From assembly GCA_023390215.1 (NCBI GenBank), contig JAEWDG010000271.1:1-7740 (forward strand): a stretch of DNA of 7,740 bases, read 5' to 3'. Numbering within the stretch: position 1 is the first letter of the stretch; each line of letters begins with the position of its first letter. The position numbers were made by a program, and so were the translations under genes. This document shows positions 1-6,608 of the stretch, piece by piece. Origin of the DNA: Bacteroidota bacterium (GTDB taxonomy: Bacteria > Bacteroidota > Bacteroidia > Chitinophagales > Chitinophagaceae). The notes beneath the pieces are model-generated. The model was not told where the DNA came from, made no database searches, and was given only the letters and a program-made list of their open reading frames with translations.

Positions 1-1
1 G

Positions 2-1249
2 AACATTGCGGTTTTGGATCGTGCAGGAAATATTATCCCAACAGCTGATACCAAAATAAAATTCTCTGTTACAGGCGATGCGAAAATCATTGGAACAGGA
101 AATGGTGATCCCAGTTCTCATGAAAAAGACAGCTACAACGATACGGTTGCTTACCGTTCTGCGTTCAATGGATTTGCGCAGGTAATTGTTCAATCGGGCA
201 AATCAGTTTCATCCATACACTTCGCGGCTAAGGCGGATGGACTTTGGGAAGGCGCCACGGATCTTCAAACCATCATGCCGCGAACTCCTCACCCCGTTTC
301 AAAACCGATAAAACCCTCTAAAATAAAAATTGAAAAAATGTTAGGCGCAGATATTTCTTTTCTTCCAGAACTGGAGGCGAAAGGAAATACATTCACTGAT
401 ACAGACGGCAGGCAAAAAGACGCGGTGGAGATTTTACACCTGCATGGTTTCAATTATGTACGGCTCCGCCTCTTTAATGACCCTTCGCGTGATAGCGGTT
501 ATTCCCCGCGGCAGGGATTTTGCGATCTTAGACATACCATAGAACTGGCAAAAAGAGCAAAGAAAAATGGTATGAAAGTTTTACTTGATTTTCATTACAG
601 CGATTATTGGGCTGACCCACAAAAACAATACATGCCTGCCACCTGGAGAAACCTCGATTTCAAAACGCTGAACGATTCACTATATAATTATACCCGATAT
701 GTATTGTTGAGTTTGAAAAATGCAAATGCGATTCCTGATATGGTACAGGTTGGCAATGAAATCAATCATGGAATGATCTGGCCTGCCGGAAACATTAATC
801 AATTGGATAGTCTTGCGGAGTTATTCAATTCCGGCGCAACAGCGGTAAGATCCATATCTCCAAACATCCCGGTGATGCTGCATTTGGCCCTGGGCGGTCA
901 GAACGAAGAATGCAGGTTTTTTATTGATGCTATGAACGATCGCGGCGTACAGTTCGATGTGCTTGGGCTTTCCTACTACCCGAAATGGCACAGCACACCG
1001 GAAGACCTGGAATACAATTGCGATGATCTGGCGAGGCGTTATGAAAAAGACATCATCATTGTTGAATATTCTCACGTAAAAACAGATGTAAACAGGATAG
1101 GATTTAATATCTACGGCAATCATGGTAAAGGAACCTGCATCTGGGAACCTTTGAATACCTGGGAAAAACTTTTTGATGAAAATGGAAAAGCAAATGCATT
1201 GCTTTCATTATATGATACATTTTCCAAACAATACTTAAAAGAAAACTGA
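2..1249 (+). CDS. GH2-tail/GH53 fusion: arabinogalactan endo-beta-1,4-galactanase (5' partial)
   Basis: The frame is open from the first full codon at 2, so the gene is truncated by the window edge; the TTG at 14 is not a credible start. About 415 residues are visible. Residues 1-95 resemble the C-terminal Ig-like domain of Bacteroidota GH2 beta-galactosidases (GTGNGDPSSHE, then FNGFAQVIVQS). A Pro/Lys-rich linker (about 96-112) leads to a GH53 TIM barrel beginning GADISFLPELEAKG at 115, followed by the family's RLRLFNDP. The expected acid/base is Glu253 in VQVGNEINHG and the nucleophile Glu355 in IIIVEYSH; GLSYYPKWHST and CIWEPLNTWE are also GH53-like. GH53 enzymes cleave internal beta-1,4-galactosidic bonds in galactan and type I arabinogalactan. 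Secretion is inferred, since any signal peptide lies outside the window. It is the first visible gene of the galactose operon, 1 nt before galK. Whether a full GH2 catalytic domain lies upstream cannot be seen. Confidence 0.92.
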   Translation, partial: NIAVLDRAGNIIPTADTKIKFSVTGDAKIIGTGNGDPSSHEKDSYNDTVAYRSAFNGFAQVIVQSGKSVSSIHFAAKADGLWEGATDLQTIMPRTPHPVSKPIKPSKIKIEKMLGADISFLPELEAKGNTFTDTDGRQKDAVEILHLHGFNYVRLRLFNDPSRDSGYSPRQGFCDLRHTIELAKRAKKNGMKVLLDFHYSDYWADPQKQYMPATWRNLDFKTLNDSLYNYTRYVLLSLKNANAIPDMVQVGNEINHGMIWPAGNINQLDSLAELFNSGATAVRSISPNIPVMLHLALGGQNEECRFFIDAMNDRGVQFDVLGLSYYPKWHSTPEDLEYNCDDLARRYEKDIIIVEYSHVKTDVNRIGFNIYGNHGKGTCIWEPLNTWEKLFDENGKANALLSLYDTFSKQYLKEN

Positions 1250-1250
1250 T

Positions 1251-2405
1251 ATGCAGGCAGGAAAAATATTTATTGAAAAATTCAGCAGTGACCCGGAAAT
1301 TTTTCGTTCGCCCGGAAGAATAAATGTACTGGGTGAACATACGGATTATAATGATGGTTTTGTTTTACCCGCTGCCATCAACCTGTATATCGAAATTGCC
1401 ATTAAGCTCAGGGATGACAATAAAATAAATTTTTATTCCGCTGCATTTAAAGAAGCTTTCAGCACTTCGCTGGATCAAATTCAGAAATCCGACAAACAAT
1501 GGGCGAATTACGCGCTTGGGGTGATCGCACAATTTCAGAAAAAAGGAAAAAAGATCTCTGGCTTCGATATGGTGATAGACGGCAATGTACCTATAGGTGC
1601 TGGTCTCTCTTCTTCTGCGGCTTTTGAGGCTGCCGTCGCTTTCGCGATAAACGAACTCAACAATACGGGTATTGATAAACGTGAGCTTGCGAAGATGGCA
1701 CAACTTGCAGAACATGAATATGCGGGCGTGATGTGTGGTATCATGGATCAGTTCGCCAGCCTCTTCGGAAAAAAAGATCACATGATCCGCCTCGATTGCA
1801 GAAGTCTGGAGTTTGATCTCATACACATTCAACTGGAAGGTTACGAATTTCTGCTTCTCAACAGCAATGTGAAACATAACCTGGCATCTTCTGAATACAA
1901 TACCCGGAGAATGCAATGTGAGCAGGGAGTTTCCTGGTTAAAAGAACTCGACCCGGATATCAAATCATTACGTGATGCAAAAATCTCGCAACTCACTATC
2001 CAGGAAAATAAAGATGAAACTGTTTATCACAGGTGCCTGTATGTAGTTTCAGAAAATCAAAGGGTGCTGGATCTCTGTGCAGCATTGGAAAACCATGATC
2101 TGAAAAGAATGGGTGAGATCATGTATGAAACACATGAAGGCTTAAGCAAAGATTACGAAGTAAGCTGCGCTGAACTTGATTTCCTGGTAAATGAAGCAAA
2201 AAAACATGATGCGATCCTGGGAGCCCGTATGATGGGAGGTGGTTTCGGGGGATGTATGATCACCTTGTGCCGCTCAGATGCAGCATCCGATGTTATCAAC
2301 CGTTTGAACGCTGCTTACCAGTCTGCATTTAATAAAGAACTCACACCTTATATTGTAACTGTAGAAGACGGAACTTCACAAATAACCAAAACCGAAACTG
2401 TTTAA
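1251..2405 (+). CDS. galK: Galactokinase (GHMP kinase family)
   Basis: This 384-residue protein is full length for bacterial GalK (about 380-390). It phosphorylates alpha-D-galactose at C1 with ATP, the first committed Leloir-pathway step, in the cytoplasm. The galactokinase signature GRINVLGEHTDYNDG starts at residue 22, the GHMP ATP-binding loop GAGLSSSAA is at 116-124, and the likely catalytic base is Asp166 in CGIMDQFASLFG. The third GHMP motif, GGGFGGC, is at 329-335. The specific N-terminal signature separates it from mevalonate or homoserine kinases. The ATG lies 1 nt after the upstream TGA with no recognisable Shine-Dalgarno, as is usual in Bacteroidota; translational coupling is likely. 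The symporter follows 1 nt after the stop. All key motifs look intact. N-acetylgalactosamine or arabinose kinase activity is possible but less likely given the galM and galactanase neighbours. Confidence 0.97.
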   Translation: MQAGKIFIEKFSSDPEIFRSPGRINVLGEHTDYNDGFVLPAAINLYIEIAIKLRDDNKINFYSAAFKEAFSTSLDQIQKSDKQWANYALGVIAQFQKKGKKISGFDMVIDGNVPIGAGLSSSAAFEAAVAFAINELNNTGIDKRELAKMAQLAEHEYAGVMCGIMDQFASLFGKKDHMIRLDCRSLEFDLIHIQLEGYEFLLLNSNVKHNLASSEYNTRRMQCEQGVSWLKELDPDIKSLRDAKISQLTIQENKDETVYHRCLYVVSENQRVLDLCAALENHDLKRMGEIMYETHEGLSKDYEVSCAELDFLVNEAKKHDAILGARMMGGGFGGCMITLCRSDAASDVINRLNAAYQSAFNKELTPYIVTVEDGTSQITKTETV

Positions 2406-2406
2406 C

Positions 2407-4095
2407 ATGCATTTTCTGGACAAGACCGATTACCTGATCTTTCTTATTTATTTTATTGTTGTTGCAGGATATGGAATCTGGGTCTATCGAAAAAAAAGAC
2501 GAAAAGATGTTGCAGCATCACATGATTATTTTCTTGCCGAAGGCTCACTGACCTGGTGGGCAATCGGAGCATCGCTGATCGCATCAAATATTTCCGCAGA
2601 ACAATTTATTGGTATGAGCGGCAGTGGATTTAAAATGGGTCTGGCTATTTCTGCGTATGAATGGATGGCGGCGGCCACACTCATCATTGTTGCCATATTT
2701 TTTATTCCCGTGTATTTGAAGAATAAAATTTATACCATGCCGCAATTTTTGCATCAGCGGTATAACGGTACCGTTGCACTGGTAATGGCGTTATTCTGGT
2801 TACTGCTGTATGTGGTCGTAAACCTCATGTCAATTCTTTATCTCGGCGCGCTGGCCATTCACGGTATATCAGGACTTAATCTTGGTCTTTGCATTTTTTT
2901 ACTCGCCATATTTTCCATTATCATTACACTTGGCGGAATGAAAGTTATTGGATACACAGATGTTGTGCAGGTTTTCTTTCTTGTGCTGGGCGGACTGGTT
3001 GCTACATATCTCGCATTGGATCTCGTTGCAGAAAAAACAGGCAATCCTGGTATATGGAACGGATTTAAAGCACTTACGAATGAAGCTCCGGGACATTTTG
3101 ATCTGATCTTCGACCGGTCAAATGATAATTACATGGATCTTCCCGGACTATCAGTTTTATTGGGTGGATTATGGATAGCAAATTTGAATTATTGGGGCTG
3201 CAATCAATATATCACGCAACGCGCATTGGGTGCAAGTTTACCTGTGGCGCGAAAAGGTTTACTGTTTGCTGCTTTTTTAAAATTACTGATGCCGGTCATT
3301 GTTGTACTCCCTGGGATCGCCGCGTATGTGTTACATCAGAAAGGAATGTTTCAGGCGGAGATGCTGGACTCAAAAGGAATTGTGGATGTGAATAAGGCTT
3401 ATCCTTCGCTACTTAATTTATTGCCAACCGGAATGAAAGGCCTTGCGTTTGCTGCTTTAACCGCGGCCATCGTTGCATCCCTCGCCGGTAAAGCAAACAG
3501 CATCGCCACAATTTTTTCACTCGATGTTTATAAGAAAGCGATAAATAAAAATGCCTCCGAACTGAAATTAGTCAACGTGGGAAAGATAACAGTAATCGTT
3601 TCCATGATGCTTGCCATTATCCTTGCGCTGATCCTGGGCGAGCAACTTATGGGTGAAGGCAAACAAGGATTCCAATACATACAGGAATACACGGGTTTTT
3701 TCTCACCAGGAATTTTTGCGATGTTCATCCTCGGATTTTTCTGGAAGAAAACAAATTCGGCGGCAGCGCTGTATGCCATCCTGGGCGGCTTTATTTATTC
3801 CATCGTTTTGAAATTCTTGCCGGGCGTTACAGATCTTTCTTTTCTTTCCGGCATCGGCTTCTCAAAAGCAAATGCGAACGGTATTTACGAAATTCCGTTT
3901 ATGGACCGGATGATGATCGTATTCCTGCTTTGCATTGCCGGTATGGTGATCATTAGCCTGATGGGTAACAAAGAGAAGGATGATCCCAGGGGTCTGAACA
4001 TTGATAAATCTATGTTCAGCGTCGAACGTCCTTTCGCTATTGGTTCTATTCTTGTATGTGCAATTCTTGTCGCCTTGTATTTGGCGTATTGGTAA
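2407..4095 (+). CDS. SGLT-type sodium/galactose (glucose) symporter, SSS family
   Basis: This is a 562-residue inner-membrane protein of the solute:sodium symporter family, close in pattern to Vibrio vSGLT (about 543 residues). It should import galactose or glucose with Na+. About 14 hydrophobic segments can be read, roughly at 9-27, 47-70, 80-103, 123-150, 159-178, 185-204, 246-264, 285-308, 345-372, 391-412, 428-447, 451-474, 501-520 and 542-561. Counterparts of vSGLT sugar-site residues are present: Asn61 and Gln66 (NISAEQFIGMSGSG), Tyr84-Glu85 (SAYEWM), Asn259, the inner-gate Tyr262 (NLNYWG), Lys292 (AAFLKL) and Gln426 (IQEYTG). At the second sodium site the segment reads AAIVASLAG, with Ala357 where I recall vSGLT having Ser364 and the more conserved Ser365 kept as Ser358. 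It starts 1 nt after galK and ends 3 nt before galM, so it is the uptake step of the operon. Exact substrate is inferred from residues and context. Confidence 0.95.
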   Translation: MHFLDKTDYLIFLIYFIVVAGYGIWVYRKKRRKDVAASHDYFLAEGSLTWWAIGASLIASNISAEQFIGMSGSGFKMGLAISAYEWMAAATLIIVAIFFIPVYLKNKIYTMPQFLHQRYNGTVALVMALFWLLLYVVVNLMSILYLGALAIHGISGLNLGLCIFLLAIFSIIITLGGMKVIGYTDVVQVFFLVLGGLVATYLALDLVAEKTGNPGIWNGFKALTNEAPGHFDLIFDRSNDNYMDLPGLSVLLGGLWIANLNYWGCNQYITQRALGASLPVARKGLLFAAFLKLLMPVIVVLPGIAAYVLHQKGMFQAEMLDSKGIVDVNKAYPSLLNLLPTGMKGLAFAALTAAIVASLAGKANSIATIFSLDVYKKAINKNASELKLVNVGKITVIVSMMLAIILALILGEQLMGEGKQGFQYIQEYTGFFSPGIFAMFILGFFWKKTNSAAALYAILGGFIYSIVLKFLPGVTDLSFLSGIGFSKANANGIYEIPFMDRMMIVFLLCIAGMVIISLMGNKEKDDPRGLNIDKSMFSVERPFAIGSILVCAILVALYLAYW

Positions 4096-4098
4096 AAT

Positions 4099-5148
4099 AT
4101 GGATATTAATAGTTTTAAAGGAGAAGAGATCGCGGTTTACAAAGACAGGCCCGTACTGCGCTTCACGATTAAGAATCATCATGGCCTGGAAGTACATGTA
4201 TTGAACTTTGGCGGAATCATTACTAAGATCCTGGCACCCGATCGTCAGGGAACGAGAAGAAATGTAGTGTTTGGGTTCGATCATTTTGAAGATTATCTCC
4301 CCAACCTCGATCATCATCTTGGATGTTTGGTAGGAAGATATGCGAACAGGATTGGAGGCGCAGCATTTACCATAAACGGAACACATTATCAACTAACCGC
4401 CAACGAAAACAACAATATGTTGCACGGTGGAAAGGATAATTTTTCGAAACGGTTTTGGGAAGTTGAGCAAGGGGAAGAAAACCGCATCAAATTATCCATT
4501 AAAAGTCCGGATGCTGATAATGGATTTCCGGGTAACCTTCAACTGGATGTGGACATGACCGTTACTGATGAAAACGAACTGATCTTCGACTATACGGCAA
4601 GTTCAGATAAGGACACTTACGCGGGATTTACACAGCATTCTTATTTTAATTTGAGCGGTGCAAGCAGAGATGTGCTCAGTCATTTTTTATCGGTGAATGC
4701 TGATTTCATAACAGAAACGGATCAGCAGTTGATTCCCACGGGAGTATTGAAAGACGCTAGTAATACCGCATTCGATTTACGCATGCCGAAAAGAATTGAA
4801 GAGATCATCCAACAAATCCCGGAGGGGCTGGATGATAATTTCGTGCTGAATGAATTTGACGAAAAGAATTTTTCTCTGAATAAAGCAGCCGAATTATATG
4901 ATGCAAACTCAGGGCGGCTGATGGAAGTATTCACCACCGAGCCGGGACTACAGATCTATACCGCTAATCACCTGCATAAAATTGAGGGTGATTTTCTCGT
5001 TCCAAAATTTCCGGCCATTTGTATGGAAGCCCAGCATTTTCCGGATAGTCCGAACAAACCGGAATTTCCTTCAACATTATTGAGAAAAGGAGAAACATAC
5101 AGGCAAAAGACAGTTTACCGGTTTTCGGTTAAAGGATCCGGCGTCTGA
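4099..5148 (+). CDS. galM: Aldose 1-epimerase (galactose mutarotase)
   Basis: This 349-residue protein has the usual length of GalM. It interconverts beta- and alpha-D-galactose, feeding GalK, which uses the alpha anomer. Family blocks run in order: FGGIITKILAPDRQG near 37, LVGRYANRIGGA near 77, NNMLHGG with His109, TQHSYFNLSG with the catalytic-acid His180, GLDDNFVL with Asp245/Asp246, and the catalytic-base Glu310 in ICMEAQHFPDSPNKPEFPS. I see no lipoprotein or Sec signal at the N-terminus (MDINSFKGEE), so it is probably cytoplasmic, unlike some exported Bacteroidota mutarotases. It begins 3 nt after the symporter stop and is the last gene of the operon. The next gene downstream is on the opposite strand and its stop lies only 23 nt away. 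No hairpin terminator is evident in that gap. Confidence 0.95.
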   Translation: MDINSFKGEEIAVYKDRPVLRFTIKNHHGLEVHVLNFGGIITKILAPDRQGTRRNVVFGFDHFEDYLPNLDHHLGCLVGRYANRIGGAAFTINGTHYQLTANENNNMLHGGKDNFSKRFWEVEQGEENRIKLSIKSPDADNGFPGNLQLDVDMTVTDENELIFDYTASSDKDTYAGFTQHSYFNLSGASRDVLSHFLSVNADFITETDQQLIPTGVLKDASNTAFDLRMPKRIEEIIQQIPEGLDDNFVLNEFDEKNFSLNKAAELYDANSGRLMEVFTTEPGLQIYTANHLHKIEGDFLVPKFPAICMEAQHFPDSPNKPEFPSTLLRKGETYRQKTVYRFSVKGSGV

Positions 5149-5171
5149 TCGAAAGACAATGCATAGAAAAA

Positions 5172-5516
5172 TCAGGAAATATGCGCCTGCGCGGTCAGTT
5201 CATCCATGGAAATGGCATTATGACTCTCATCATACACGCATTCCCCATTTTTGATGAGCAGTACCTGAGGCGATTCATGATAGACATGAAAAGTTTCGGA
5301 TATGCGGTTCGAAATCTGCCGGTAACGGATAAGATCCAGGTAGTAGAATGAAAGGCCCCCGGGTTCTGCGGAACGCTCGAGCCTGTTCTTCGCCATACTG
5401 CTGATGGCGCACCTCGTGCTGTGTTTGAAGATAACCTGGGGCCCGGATAGAGACCTGGATTTAATTTCTTCTATTTGTGATTCATGGGTAAGATCGATCC
5501 AGTTCATTTCAGTCAT
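5172..5516 (-). CDS. ytxJ: Bacillithiol-system monothiol bacilliredoxin, YtxJ/BrxC family
   Basis: This 114-residue protein has a thioredoxin-like pattern: a beta strand (PQVIFKHS) leads into the active-site motif TRCAISSMA with a single cysteine, Cys36, then SFYYLDLIRYRQISNRISETF and a second strand after a cis-Pro-like position (ESPQVLLIKNG). This matches the YtxJ family, thought to reduce bacillithiolated proteins in the cytoplasm; Bacillus members carry TCPIS where this protein has RCAIS. No resolving cysteine is present, so a monothiol mechanism is inferred. The chosen ATG at 5516 directly follows the stop codon of the upstream lipoprotein gene with no intervening base; a second ATG at codon 4 is possible. 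An AGGAG at 5538-5542 lies 21 nt before the start, too far for an ordinary ribosome binding site, so translation is probably coupled. It converges with galM. Confidence 0.87.
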   Translation of the reverse strand: MTEMNWIDLTHESQIEEIKSRSLSGPQVIFKHSTRCAISSMAKNRLERSAEPGGLSFYYLDLIRYRQISNRISETFHVYHESPQVLLIKNGECVYDESHNAISMDELTAQAHIS

Positions 5517-5636
5517 TTATGCGCCGCGCATCATTCGCTCCTGCATAGGGCAACCTACCTTACGGCTGGAATTGCAACTGGCCAGGGTGCCGGCAGCAAG
5601 CGCAGCTGTTACGAGTATCAGGAAAATTTTTTTCAT
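5517..5636 (-). CDS. Small lipoprotein (39 aa), unrecognised
   Basis: A 39-codon reading frame runs from ATG at 5636 to TAA at 5519-5517. It begins MKKIFLILV, has a hydrophobic core to about residue 17, and then a lipobox Leu18-Ala19-Ser20-Cys21, so signal peptidase II should release a lipidated peptide of only 19 residues. The mature part is Ser/Arg/Lys-rich with a second cysteine in KVGCPMQERM. I see no acidic outer-surface export signal after Cys21, so a periplasm-facing anchor is more likely. A strong Bacteroidota-type promoter lies upstream, and the stop codon abuts the start of the YtxJ gene, implying one transcript. The function is unknown to me. It overlaps an opposite-strand open frame with no family signature. 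Confidence comes from the signal peptide, promoter and junction together rather than from homology. Confidence 0.72.
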   Translation of the reverse strand: MKKIFLILVTAALAAGTLASCNSSRKVGCPMQERMMRGA

Positions 5637-5655
5637 AGAATTGTGTTTCTTTTTA

Positions 5656-5687
5656 CAAAGATAGTTTCTGATCGGATAAACGAACAA
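5656..5687 (-). promoter_or_regulatory. Bacteroidota sigma-ABfr-type promoter for the lipoprotein-ytxJ unit
   Basis: Read on the minus strand, TATCTTTG (5663 to 5656) fits the -7 consensus TAnnTTTG exactly. A TTG at 5687-5685 lies 21 nt upstream, within the usual -33 spacing. Transcription would begin near 5650, leaving a leader of about 14 nt before the ATG at 5636. Confidence 0.65.
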
Positions 5688-5735
5688 GTTTCATAAATAG
5701 TGTTTTATTCTACAAAATACTTTTATGGGTTCTTT

Positions 5736-5743
5736 TACATTTG
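5736..5743 (+). promoter_or_regulatory. Putative -7 box for the exonuclease gene
   Basis: TACATTTG matches the Bacteroidota -7 consensus TAnnTTTG and lies 27 nt before the ATG at 5771, a sensible distance for a short leader. No clear TTG occurs at -33 spacing; the upstream stretch is only AT-rich. Together with the opposite-facing promoter at 5656-5687 it makes 5637-5770 a compact divergent promoter region. Confidence 0.5.
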
Positions 5744-5770
5744 CATAAATCCCGTTAAAATCAAAGCTTT

Positions 5771-6541
5771 ATGCTCCAGCTAACTCGTCCTGTTGCTTTC
5801 ATCGACCTTGAAACTACCGGCGTAAACCTGTCTACCGACAGAATTATTGAAATCGCCATCGTAAGATTACTCCCCACCGGTGAAAAGCAGGTAAAGAGAA
5901 AACTTATCAATCCGGAAATGGATATCCCCAAATCCTCTTCTGATATCCATGGCATTACCAATGATATGGTAAAAGACGCGCCAACTTTCAGGCAGGCAGC
6001 CAATGAGATCAAACAATTTCTTGATAATTGTGACCTGGGAGGCTATAACAGCAACCGTTTCGATATTCCCTTATTGATGGAAGAGTTTCTGAGAGCCGGT
6101 ATGGATGTGGATTTGTGCGACCGCAGGATGATCGATGTGCAACATATTTTCTACACTATGGAGCCGCGCACACTTAAGGCAGCTTATAAATTTTATTGCG
6201 ACAAAGAACTGGAAAATGCGCATAGTGCTGAAGCTGATGTTCATGCCACCATAGATGTACTGATGTCGCAGTTACAACGTTATAATCACCTGGGAGCCAC
6301 ACTTGATTCCGTACTTTCTGTAATTGGCGAAGAAAAAATCGTGGATTATGCCCGCCGGATGATCATCGATGACAGAGGCATCGAAGTATTCAATTTCGGG
6401 AAATATAAAGGCAGACCCGTTGCCGATGTACTTAAACAGGAACCTCAATACTACGACTGGATGATGAAGGGGGATTTCCCGCTGCATACCAAGAAAAAGC
6501 TCACCGAATTGTTGAATAAGGCCCTGTTAAAAACTGTTTAA
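5771..6541 (+). CDS. DnaQ-like DEDDh 3'-5' exonuclease with C-terminal add-on domain
   Basis: This 256-residue protein has the proofreading-exonuclease fold of the DNA polymerase III epsilon family. Exo I is FIDLETTGV with Asp12 and Glu14, Exo II is SNRFDIPLL with Asp98, and Exo III is HSAEADVHAT with His151 and Asp156 in the H-x4-D spacing of the DEDDh class. All five metal and catalytic residues are present, so it should be an active 3'-5' nuclease on DNA or RNA. Residues about 206-250 form a separate small domain (FNFGKYKGRPVADVL, then YYDWMMKGDFPL) that resembles the tail of exonuclease-X-like proteins. It has no PHP or polymerase domain and is probably a stand-alone nuclease, not the replicative DnaQ, though that cannot be excluded. 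The start ATG lies behind a -7 box with no Shine-Dalgarno. Confidence 0.93.
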   Translation: MLQLTRPVAFIDLETTGVNLSTDRIIEIAIVRLLPTGEKQVKRKLINPEMDIPKSSSDIHGITNDMVKDAPTFRQAANEIKQFLDNCDLGGYNSNRFDIPLLMEEFLRAGMDVDLCDRRMIDVQHIFYTMEPRTLKAAYKFYCDKELENAHSAEADVHATIDVLMSQLQRYNHLGATLDSVLSVIGEEKIVDYARRMIIDDRGIEVFNFGKYKGRPVADVLKQEPQYYDWMMKGDFPLHTKKKLTELLNKALLKTV

Positions 6542-6553
6542 CAACATGAACGC

Positions 6554-6580
6554 AGGATTTTACATGTGAAATAAAATCCT
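6554..6580. repeat. 9-bp perfect inverted repeat with 9-nt loop
   Basis: AGGATTTTA (6554-6562) and TAAAATCCT (6572-6580) are perfect reverse complements around a 9-nt spacer. The repeat begins 12 nt after the exonuclease stop. The stem has only three G/C pairs and no following U-tract, so it is a poor intrinsic terminator. It fills the -33 to -7 interval of the putative promoter of the next gene, so it could be an operator. Confidence 0.5.
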
Positions 6581-6587
6581 AAATTTG
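6558..6587 (+). promoter_or_regulatory. Putative promoter for the GT2 gene
   Basis: TAAATTTG at 6580-6587 matches TAnnTTTG. A TTT at 6558-6560, 19 nt upstream, is a weak -33. Transcription would start around 6592-6595, downstream of the TTG at 6585, which supports the TTG at 6609 as the start codon. The call rests on a short consensus in AT-rich DNA. Confidence 0.42.
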
Positions 6588-6608
6588 GTTCTCAACCAGC
6601 CTTCGTAT

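Noticed and set aside
14..16. TTG at 14 as the start of the galactanase gene
   Set aside because: The frame is open to the first base and the residues before TTG continue the GH2-like Ig domain, so the gene begins upstream of the window.
1365..1916. 183-codon open frame on the minus strand opposite galK
   Set aside because: It lies wholly within an unambiguous galK reading frame, has no recognisable family motif and is best explained as a shadow frame.
3862..4392. 176-codon open frame on the minus strand across the symporter-galM junction
   Set aside because: It overlaps two confident genes on the other strand, shows no domain or signal pattern and has no promoter.
5149..5171. Bidirectional terminator between galM and ytxJ
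   Set aside because: The 23-nt gap contains no convincing hairpin.
5404..5696. Plus-strand open frames of 86 and 70 codons opposite the lipoprotein and ytxJ
   Set aside because: The translations lack any family signature. The minus strand carries a signal peptide with lipobox, a promoter and the YtxJ gene, which explain the region better.
6554..6580. Inverted repeat as a rho-independent terminator of the exonuclease gene
   Set aside because: The stem is AT-rich with only three G/C pairs and there is no U-tract after it; an operator or weak attenuating role is at least as likely.
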